A stretch of 39,248 bases of DNA, from positions 1 through 39,248 of the forward strand of contig URDD01000017.1 of the NCBI GenBank assembly GCA_900546395.1, in the 5' to 3' direction. Source of the stretch: an uncultured Bacteroidales bacterium. GTDB lineage: Bacteria; Bacteroidota; Bacteroidia; Bacteroidales; UBA932. The notes beneath the pieces were generated by a model. The model worked only from the letters and a program-made list of their open reading frames with translations, did not search any database and was not told where the DNA came from. Below are positions 9,701 through 14,673 of this stretch, piece after piece. Position 1 is the first letter of the stretch, and each line of letters opens with the position of its first letter. The translations under genes and the position numbers were made by a program.

Positions 9701-11298
9701 AGGCTGGCAAGAATCATTTTTCCATAGAAAGAGTTTCCTTTTGCAAGCCAGTCATTTATCTTGCGGAAGACCACATTTTTAGGTTTGCTTGCATCCTGCG
9801 GCTTCAGGAAAAGCGAACACATCACAGGACTCAAAGTAAGCGCCACTATTGTGGAAATTATGACTGATACTGCAATAGTAACAGTAAACTGCCTGAAAAG
9901 CTGACCTGTAATTCCTGAAAGGAAACTCACAGGAACAAACACGGCACACAATACCAGAGACATCGCCACAAGCGCTCCTCCTATTCCGCTCATTGCCTTT
10001 TTGGTAGCCTCATATGGAGAGAGATGCTCTTCTTCCATAATTCGCTCAACATTTTCAACAACAACAATCGCGTCATCCACGACAATTCCGATAGCCAGAA
10101 TAAGTCCGAGCAAAGTCATCATATTCAGCGAGAAGCCAAATATTAGCATAACTCCGAATGTACCCACAAGAGAAATAGGTACTGCAATGGCCGGAATAAT
10201 AGTCGCCCTCCAGCTCTGAAGGGACAGGAATACCACCAGAATCACAAGGAACAGAGCCTCGAAAAGTGTTTTGTAAACATGATGGATAGACTCCGAAATA
10301 TATGTTGTCGTATCAAATGGAATATCATAACTCATACCCTCAGGGAAACCGGCGCTGATTTCCTTCATTGCAGCCTTGACATTGTCTGCAACTTCCATTG
10401 CATTTGCACCGGGAAGCATAAATACATTCAATACGGCTGCATTTCCACCGTTGATACCACTTTCGGTATTGTATGACTGTGCCTCCAGAGATATTCTTGC
10501 AACATCTTTCAGACGAATGATTGTTCCGTCCTCTCCTGCCCTGACTACTATATTTTCAAACTGGCTGACTGTCGAAAGCCTTCCTGTTGCAGTAATCGGA
10601 ATTGTAACATCAACATCTGTTATCGGCTGCTGTCCGAGCGTTCCGGCAGCAGATTCCCTGTTCTGGTCCTTGAGCGCACTCTGCAAATCTTTCACAGTAA
10701 GCCCGAAGCTCGCAAGTTTGTCCGGCTGAGCCCAAATCTGCATCGCATAATAACGGCCGCCGACATTTGATACACTGCCGACTCCTGGCACACGACGCAA
10801 CAAATCCACCACATTAAGTGTGGCATAGTTACTTAAATATATCTCATCGAATTTAGGATCGTTCGAAAGTATTGTAATGGTCATCAGCTTGCTGGCTGAC
10901 TCTTTTTCCACAGAGATTCCGTTCTGCACCACCTCTGCCGGCAGCCTTGATTCCGCCAGTTTCACACGGTTCTGGACTTCGACAGCGGCAAGGTCTGGAT
11001 TTGTCGAAATATCAAATGTAATGGTAGCGGAAAAACTTCCGGAGTTCGTATTCGTTGACTCCATGTAAAGCATACCAGGAGTTCCGTTGAGTTCCTGTTC
11101 GATAGGCGTAGCAACCGCCTGCGATACGGTCTGGGAGCTCGCGCCCGGATATGATGCATATACCTTAACGACAGGAGGTACAATCGGCGGATACTGGTCC
11201 ACAGGAAGCATCACAAGACCTATAAGACCGACAAGCACGATGAGTACGGATATAACCGTAGAAAAGACGGGCCTGTCTATAAAAAAGTCTGACTTCAT
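6787..11298 (-). CDS. RND efflux pump fused to outer-membrane channel lipoprotein (HAE1-NodT fusion)
   Basis: 1503-residue single reading frame. Residues 1 to about 1045 are a full hydrophobe/amphiphile-type (HAE1, AcrB-like) proton-driven RND pump: the N terminus FFIDRPVFSTVISVLIVLVG, the proton-relay pair DD at 408-409 in GIVVDDAIVVVENVER, and the GLVAKNAIL motif late in the domain. After a short basic linker (SERKKHRGNGH) comes a hydrophobic stretch ending in a lipobox-like VASC (Cys1064). Then follows a complete NodT/TolC-family outer-membrane factor of about 440 residues (LLERRPDIRAAYQKLLAAQA, FRASP-like repeats). No stop, ATG or GTG start separates the halves. The linker therefore behaves as an internal signal sequence for a lipoprotein, which would need a processing or topology solution. 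The adaptor gene is 41 bp upstream. Substrates unknown; many drugs or detergents are possible. Confidence 0.93.
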   Translation of the reverse strand: MKSDFFIDRPVFSTVISVLIVLVGLIGLVMLPVDQYPPIVPPVVKVYASYPGASSQTVSQAVATPIEQELNGTPGMLYMESTNTNSGSFSATITFDISTNPDLAAVEVQNRVKLAESRLPAEVVQNGISVEKESASKLMTITILSNDPKFDEIYLSNYATLNVVDLLRRVPGVGSVSNVGGRYYAMQIWAQPDKLASFGLTVKDLQSALKDQNRESAAGTLGQQPITDVDVTIPITATGRLSTVSQFENIVVRAGEDGTIIRLKDVARISLEAQSYNTESGINGGNAAVLNVFMLPGANAMEVADNVKAAMKEISAGFPEGMSYDIPFDTTTYISESIHHVYKTLFEALFLVILVVFLSLQSWRATIIPAIAVPISLVGTFGVMLIFGFSLNMMTLLGLILAIGIVVDDAIVVVENVERIMEEEHLSPYEATKKAMSGIGGALVAMSLVLCAVFVPVSFLSGITGQLFRQFTVTIAVSVIISTIVALTLSPVMCSLFLKPQDASKPKNVVFRKINDWLAKGNSFYGKMILASLKHSRRMFVFFGITIIAIWALGKIVPSSFIPKEDQGYFTVELELPEGATLERTREVTDRAMAFLMRQHDIEYILNVTGSSPRIGTSQSNSTLTVIMKPWEERNETDINKTMQLVRDSLSLYPESKVYISTPAVIPGLGTSGGFSMVLEAKGDVSYAQLQAASDTLMYYASQRKELTGLSSGMQKDIPQLFFDADRDKIQLLGVPLSDVFSTLKAFTGAIYVNDFNMYNRIYRVYIQAEAPYRAHKNNLDLFFVKSSGGTMIPVTALGSTEYTTGPGTIKRFNMFNSASINGEPSHGTSSGEAMAILEEIVEEHLPDNIGVEWSGLSYQEKKEGGQTGLVLGLAFLFVFLFLAAQYESWSVPIAVILSLPIAIAGAYLGVGVLGMESNIYFQIGLVMLVGLVAKNAILIVEFAKVEVEKGRDIEEAAVTAAHLRFRPIVMTSLAFILGMIPLVLATGPGSESRQNIGTGVFFGMLVAITLGIVFVPFFFVWIYKLKHRISERKKHRGNGHFPGAGAAVIAALVFISGFSVASCSPAKHCAAPDLDLPQEYYGTGNNADSVTLADMEWWKIYTDSTLQSLITDALEYNKDVLVAAERIRELEYKYRIQNSSLWPSVSAKAYGNNEYNNYSGKDNTPNDPEFGAKLSLSWEIDLWGHLRWASKEKMSDYLASVENRRALQMTLVSNVARAYFELLSLDNELDIVRRTLDTRKEGVNKAKLRFEGGLTSEVPYQQSLVELATTASLVPDLEKQVAAKESELAFLTGSYPKPIERKRAVLELSYRDNLPVGVPSQLLERRPDIRAAYQKLLAAQAAVGVAQADRFPTLMIDLSGGLEGDKFLDILKSPFYLAALNLASPVFQFGKKKAQFKAAVAVYNQVRYEYEKTVMNAFREVYDASVNFSSARKNTSLKFDLQEASRKYVSLTGTQYINGAINYLDLLDAQRKYFDAQVKLSDAIMNEYLTLVELYKALGGGW

Positions 11299-11339
11299 AC
11301 TCTCAAAGAATTTTAATGCTTAAGATTTTGCAAAAGGCT

Positions 11340-12548
11340 TTATTTCTCAGCCTTGATGGCCTTCTGGCCATGGGACAATTTATGGTAACCCTCTACTACA
11401 ATCTGCTCTCCCGGAAGAAGACCTCTTTCCACTACTGTCTTGTTGTCAACTTCAGGTCCCAATTCTATAAAACGTTTCTCAGCTACACCATCTTCCCTGA
11501 GAACATAGATGTATGCTGCGCTTTTCTCGATTATGATTGCCTTTGAAGGCACGGCTACCGCATCTTCCCTGACGTCCAGCAAAAGAGTGACATTCGTAAA
11601 CTGCCCTGGAAGAAGCTCTCTGTCAGGATTGGGAAGTTCTGCACGCACAGAAAATGTTCCTGATTTTGCATCAACCTGAGGGTCAGCAAAATCCACCAGA
11701 CCGCGATACTTATATACAGACTTGTCCGCAAGTGTGATTTTAACATAAGGATCCCATTTTCTCAACGAATCACGCTGTCCGATATTGACATTTCTTGCTT
11801 TACTCTTCTGGTAGTCAAGGTCTGTCATCTTGAATTCAACAAGCACGGTGTCACTCTTGACTACATTTGCAAGCAGCGACTGTCCGCCAGGTCCTACCAG
11901 AGTTCCGATATCAACATGCCTTTCACTTATATAGCCGCTGATTGGAGAGCGGACTGTAGTATAGCTCAATGCGAGTTCATCCTGCTTGAGATCAGCTTCA
12001 CTCATAAGCACTTCCGCCTTTGCACTCTCGTATGATGCAAGTGCATTGTCCAGATCCAGCTGGCTGGCTGCATTCTGGTCAAACAGTGGTTTGATACGGT
12101 TATAGTCACGTTCAGCCTTTATAGCCTGAGACTTGTTTTTTTCAAGAAGAGCCTTTGCCTTTTCCACCTTAGCCTTATATTGCCTTGGATCTATGACAAA
12201 CAGAATCTGATCTTTTTTAACATATGTACCTTCCTCAAAGAGCATCTGCTCCAAATATCCTTCGACACGTGCGCGCACTTCAACAAACTGCTGGGCACGG
12301 ACACTTCCAGGATATTCTCCATATATTTCAATATCTTGCGTAGCGACAGTTTCAGTACTGACAACAGGCAAAATTTCCACTTTAGGCTCCGGACGTGTAA
12401 ACCAGTAAATCAGTCCGGCTGCAAGTATTGCAGCAAGCGCAATTACCAGCCATTGTTTCCAATTTAATTTCTTGATTTTAACTACGACATACTGAGAACC
12501 TTTCCCAAGGCTGCTGTATGTCTCTTTCAGGATTTTAGACCCACTCAT
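11340..12548 (-). CDS. RND efflux periplasmic adaptor (membrane fusion protein)
   Basis: 402-residue HlyD/AcrA-type adaptor that links the pump and channel halves of the downstream fusion. A cytoplasmic N-terminal stretch (about 30 residues) is followed by one membrane anchor (WLVIALAAILAAGLIYWF). Then come the split lipoyl/barrel-sandwich domain (VEVRARVEGYLEQMLFEEGT, later YTTVRSPISGYISERHVDIG) flanking an alpha-helical coiled-coil hairpin (about residues 135-190), a beta-barrel and a membrane-proximal domain. It lacks a lipobox near the start, so it is anchored by the helix. First gene of the two-gene efflux operon; the promoter at 12569-12598 gives a leader of about 13 nt, which supports ATG 12548. 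No regulator gene is adjacent. Confidence 0.94.
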   Translation of the reverse strand: MSGSKILKETYSSLGKGSQYVVVKIKKLNWKQWLVIALAAILAAGLIYWFTRPEPKVEILPVVSTETVATQDIEIYGEYPGSVRAQQFVEVRARVEGYLEQMLFEEGTYVKKDQILFVIDPRQYKAKVEKAKALLEKNKSQAIKAERDYNRIKPLFDQNAASQLDLDNALASYESAKAEVLMSEADLKQDELALSYTTVRSPISGYISERHVDIGTLVGPGGQSLLANVVKSDTVLVEFKMTDLDYQKSKARNVNIGQRDSLRKWDPYVKITLADKSVYKYRGLVDFADPQVDAKSGTFSVRAELPNPDRELLPGQFTNVTLLLDVREDAVAVPSKAIIIEKSAAYIYVLREDGVAEKRFIELGPEVDNKTVVERGLLPGEQIVVEGYHKLSHGQKAIKAEK

Positions 12549-12568
12549 ATAGATTATATTAAACGCTG

Positions 12569-12598
12569 CAAATATACTTCAATTATTCTAAACGCAAA
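12569..12598 (-). promoter_or_regulatory. Efflux operon promoter
   Basis: The minus strand has TTTG (12595-12598), 18 nt, then TATATTTG (12569-12576), a full match to the Bacteroidetes -33/-7 consensus. The predicted start near 12562 leaves a very short leader before the adaptor gene. Confidence 0.7.
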
Positions 12599-12682
12599 TG
12601 CCCATCCTTACAACTACCGTGCAATTCTGTTTTTTACCGTAAAATTTAGCTGTTTTTAATAATTTAAATTAGAAATTTCGGA

Positions 12683-12713
12683 CCAATCAAAATGAACCAA
12701 AATGAACCATTGG
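12683..12713. repeat. Tandem decamer flanked by CCAAT/ATTGG
   Basis: AAAATGAACC occurs twice in direct tandem (12689-12698, 12699-12708), bracketed by CCAAT (12683-12687) and its reverse complement ATTGG (12709-12713). The element lies about 85 bp upstream of the efflux promoter. Its symmetry suggests a protein-binding site, but no regulator gene is nearby and this is speculative. The rest of 12600-12780 is AT-rich and holds no gene I can support. Confidence 0.3.
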
Positions 12714-12789
12714 AGTATGGAAGTAATTTTTCATATTTGCAAAAGCAACGATGAAATAAAGAAATATTAAGTGTGTGTGTAAAAAAAGT

Positions 12790-12834
12790 AGAGGCTGAGT
12801 CAATATATATTAAATATATGATTCAGCCTCTTTT
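12790..12834. terminator. Bidirectional rho-independent terminator
   Basis: AGAGGCTGA (12790-12798) pairs perfectly with TCAGCCTCT (12823-12831) around an AT-rich, partly self-complementary interior. TTTT follows on the plus strand, and the plus-strand A-run just before it (12781-12787) gives a T-run after the hairpin on the minus strand. It most plausibly ends leftward transcription through the DUF2442 region. Confidence 0.65.
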
Positions 12835-12850
12835 AAGTAAAACCAACTAT

Positions 12851-12985
12851 TTAACTATTATGAAGCATCTGTAAGCCTCCTTTGACGCTTGTGTTGCCTT
12901 TTTCATACATTTTTATGTATTGTGTATGAGATATAAAAGAAAAACCTTCCAATTCAATCTCATCATCTGAAATCAAATCGGAAGA
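12851..12985 (-). pseudogene. Short open stretch, possible gene remnant
   Basis: An open frame of 44 codons (ends GNTSVKGGLQMLHNS) lies between the DUF2442 stop and the terminator. It has no ATG near its beginning and a stop directly upstream. Its composition looks like real protein (acidic start, then SFISHTQYIKMYEKG), so it may be the tail of a lost gene. I do not recognise a family, and it could equally be chance. Confidence 0.2.
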
Positions 12986-13008
12986 TTAGTAAAAATCAGC
13001 CCGGCTAC

Positions 13009-13242
13009 CTATGCTGGCACTCCGTTCTCGTAAAGATACTCCGGAGCAAAACCTATCTCATTGTTCCAGTCCACCGTAAATCCGTCAAGAGTGAAGTCTT
13101 TGAAATAATCCTTGTCCTGCAACTTCTTGCATATTCCCTCATTGTACAAGGAGGAAAAATCAAATCTCTTGACTTCCCCTGTGTTAAATGTAAGTTCCAG
13201 AATATAGTCTGAAACATACTTGGCTGACTTAATGTTTATCAT
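13009..13242 (-). CDS. DUF2442 domain protein
   Basis: 77-residue protein that matches the DUF2442 pattern end to end: YVSDYILELTFNTGEVKRFD, then a D-K-D-YF segment, then the FTVDWNNEIGFAPEYLYENG tail. DUF2442 genes often sit directly downstream of DUF4160 genes in putative toxin-antitoxin pairs. Here the expected DUF4160 gene appears reduced to its last dozen codons (13250-13285), leaving DUF2442 as an orphan. It starts 7 bp after that remnant's stop. Function is not established; a DNA- or toxin-binding partner role is inferred from context only. Confidence 0.85.
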   Translation of the reverse strand: MINIKSAKYVSDYILELTFNTGEVKRFDFSSLYNEGICKKLQDKDYFKDFTLDGFTVDWNNEIGFAPEYLYENGVPA

Positions 13243-13249
13243 GACTGTA

Positions 13250-13285
13250 TCATTTAAGAGGGTCTATCTTTATGAAACTTTCTTT
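13250..13285 (-). pseudogene. Residual C terminus of a DUF4160-type gene
   Basis: In the frame offset from the toxin fragment, the minus strand encodes ...ESFIKIDPLK followed by TGA, 7 bp before the DUF2442 start. A F-K-I-D/E-P-L-K/R ending is what I recall for DUF4160 proteins, the usual upstream partner of DUF2442. Only the final dozen codons remain; the rest is replaced by the YafQ-like fragment. This rests on a short peptide and on gene context. Confidence 0.45.
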
Positions 13286-13413
13286 TCTTTCGGAAGGGGA
13301 ATATCATTTGCCAGGTTATAGATGACATCATTGAGTTCTTCGATTGGGAGATTCCTGCGTTTTGCCAATTCCCAGTCTTTTCTGTACTTGCCGGTAGTCG
13401 CAATCTGTCTCAT
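13270..13413 (-). pseudogene. Truncated YafQ/RelE-type toxin
   Basis: A 47-codon frame, MRQIATTGKYRKDWELAKRR followed by NLPIEELNDVIYNLANDIPL and PKEKK. This matches the first half of YafQ-family mRNA interferase toxins (K-x-x-K-D-x-x-x-A-K-K-R-G at the start, L-x-x-x-G-x-P-L-P at the middle). Intact toxins are about 90 residues and continue with a reaction-centre half containing a CHI-x-PDWLLIY-like segment. That half is missing here, so the product should have no RNase activity. Reading ends three codons after the homology stops, where the DUF4160-like tail begins in another frame. The start overlaps the antitoxin remnant's stop (TAATG), the normal coupling of such pairs. Confidence 0.7.
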
Positions 13414-13565
13414 TACTTGTATGCTTCAAGATAATCCTCAAATGTTTTGTAGACCGTGACATTTCCGTCCTCTATATCTTTCATCGCCTGTAAGGTCTCA
13501 TCGTTGGGGACATCTATTACTCCAAGAGATTTCAGATAATTGACAAGGCTTTTACCCTCATTTGT
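13413..13565 (-). pseudogene. Antitoxin remnant (no start codon)
   Basis: About 50 codons (TNEGKSLVNYLKSLGVIDVP, then NDETLQAMKDIEDGNVTVYK and TFEDYLEAYK) ending in a TAA that overlaps the toxin start. The C-terminal half, with 'ETLQAM-DIE-GNVTVY', is typical of antitoxins paired with YafQ/RelE toxins, whose C terminus wraps the toxin. There is no ATG at the front: an in-frame TAA (13566-13568), which is also the stop of the integrase fragment, lies directly upstream. A candidate start peptide MFAKDDKQ exists in another frame just before, suggesting a frameshift. Confidence 0.55.
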
Positions 13566-13973
13566 TTATCGTCTTTCGCGAACATAGTCTTTTTTTCTGT
13601 AAACAGGTAGAGCGACTGCCAAATCCATTCCTTTTATATATAGAATCAGAACAGGTATATCTAAAGATAGTCTTCTACAATTCAATTTCCACCTTATCTG
13701 GAAACCAAACTCGCAGATACAAGAAAAGGTGAACTGGGTTATCTGTTCCCGATACTGTCTGGATTTTCGTTCAATTACATTCAGAATGGCATCACGGTCG
13801 GGACAGTTCCGTTTCGGTGTGTTCTTCTTGAAGTCCCATTGAGACTGATTTGCGGACAGGTGCAGGCTAATGTATTTCCGTTTTCCGTCCTTTGTCAGTC
13901 GAAGCATGATTGGCGATGTACCGTCAGCAAGTATCTTCGAACGGTAGCACACGACATCTAAATAAGCATTCAT
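13566..13973 (-). pseudogene. Tyrosine recombinase, N-terminal fragment
   Basis: The first ~80 residues (MNAYLDVVCYRSKILADGTS..., KDGKRKYISLHLSANQSQWD, PKRNCPDRDAI) match the arm-type DNA-binding domain of Bacteroidetes tyrosine integrases of conjugative transposons and islands. After REQITQ the similarity stops and the remaining ~55 codons look out of frame. The core-binding and catalytic domains (R...H-x-x-R...Y) are absent; intact enzymes are about 400 residues. It is inactive debris of an element, lying 170 bp from tRNA-Met, a typical integration target. Confidence 0.75.
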
Positions 13974-14077
13974 CAGTGGATTAGATGCTGTGTTCTGGTT
14001 TACATCTCGGTTTACATAAATCAGTCAGACCATCCTCCAAGGCCACACTGCCACCACTATTTCAGATACACCAGGAC

Positions 14078-14111
14078 ACAAAAAAGCAGTCAGATTTTAA
14101 TCTAACTGCTT
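14078..14111 (-). terminator. Rho-independent terminator after tRNA-Met
   Basis: AAGCAGTCAGATT (14084-14096) and AATCTAACTGCTT (14099-14111) pair at 12 of 13 positions. On the minus strand the hairpin is followed by TTTTTT. It closes leftward transcription from tRNA-Met and probably from the str genes. Confidence 0.8.
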
Positions 14112-14142
14112 GATTCATAAAGGCTTTTGAAAGCCGTTTCTG

Positions 14143-14217
14143 TGGTCCCAACAGGGCTTGAACCTGTGACCCCCTGATTATGAGTCAGGTGCTACTAACC
14201 AACTGAGCTATGGGACC
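14143..14217 (-). tRNA. tRNA-Met (CAT anticodon), elongator type
   Basis: 75-nt cloverleaf on the minus strand. The acceptor stem GGTCCCA pairs with TGGGACC, discriminator A. The anticodon arm CCTGA-CTCATAA-TCAGG gives anticodon CAT, and the T arm is ACAGG-TTCAAGC-CCTGT. Like elongator tRNA-Met of other bacteria it has GGGGTCACAGGTTC in the variable/T region. It lacks initiator hallmarks (three G:C pairs flanking the anticodon, C1-A72 mismatch). A tRNA-Ile2 whose C34 is modified by TilS cannot be fully excluded from sequence alone. CCA is not encoded beyond the discriminator. It lies 119 bp downstream of rpsJ. Confidence 0.9.
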
Positions 14218-14231
14218 AATCTTTTATTTGT

Positions 14232-14258
14232 AGAGTCATCCGAAAACCGGATAACTCT
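14232..14258 (-). other. Hairpin between rpsJ and tRNA-Met
   Basis: AGAGT-c-ATCCG pairs with CGGAT-a-ACTCT across a 5-nt loop. No T-run follows on the minus strand, so it is more likely a processing or stability element than a terminator. A TATATTTG -7-like box at 14260-14267 overlaps this gap and could give tRNA-Met its own start, but a -33 is not visible. Confidence 0.4.
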
Positions 14259-14276
14259 GCAAATATATAAAGAATT

Positions 14277-14328
14277 TTCGAATCTGTAAAATCTATCTGC
14301 AATTTTCAGTAAAATTTACTGATTCGAA
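14277..14328 (-). other. Competing inverted repeats downstream of rpsJ
   Basis: TTCGAATC (14277-14284) pairs perfectly with GATTCGAA (14321-14328). TCAGTAAA (14306-14313) pairs with TTTACTGA (14315-14322). The two right arms share GA at 14321-14322, so the two hairpins cannot form fully together. They begin 9 nt after the rpsJ stop. Confidence 0.45.
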
Positions 14329-14336
14329 TGCAGTCA

Positions 14337-14642
14337 TCAGACTTTGATCTCAACTTCTACACCGCTTGGAAGCTCAAGTTTCATCAAAGCGTCAACTGTT
14401 TTCTGAGTTGACTCATAGATGTCGAGCAGACGGCAGTAAGAGTTAAGCTCGAACTGCTCACGAGACTTCTTGTTTACGAAGGTAGAGCGGTTCACAGTAA
14501 ATATCTTCTTGTCAGTCGGAAGCGGAATAGGTCCGTTTACGCGAGCTCCGGTAGAAGATACTGTATCAACGATCTTCTTGGCAGACTTGTCCACCAACAT
14601 GTGATCGAATGATTTGAGTTTTATTCTTATTTTTTGGCTCAT
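14337..14642 (-). CDS. rpsJ: Ribosomal protein uS10
   Basis: 101-residue small-subunit protein S10, also the NusE partner of NusB in antitermination. Family motifs are complete: IRIKLKSFDHMLVDKSAKKI, GARVNGPIPLPTDK, and the loop with RSTFVNKKSREQFE. Normally the first gene of the S10 operon, followed by rplC. Here it is the last protein gene of the str cluster, 31 bp after fusA, and is followed by hairpins, tRNA-Met and a terminator. Confidence 0.98.
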   Translation of the reverse strand: MSQKIRIKLKSFDHMLVDKSAKKIVDTVSSTGARVNGPIPLPTDKKIFTVNRSTFVNKKSREQFELNSYCRLLDIYESTQKTVDALMKLELPSGVEVEIKV

Positions 14643-14673
14643 ATCAAATTTCGTGTTTACCGTTTGTACTTAA

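Noticed and set aside
12760..12780. GT-dinucleotide run as a phase-variable repeat
   Set aside because: Only about five GT units and not within or next to a start codon or promoter I can support.
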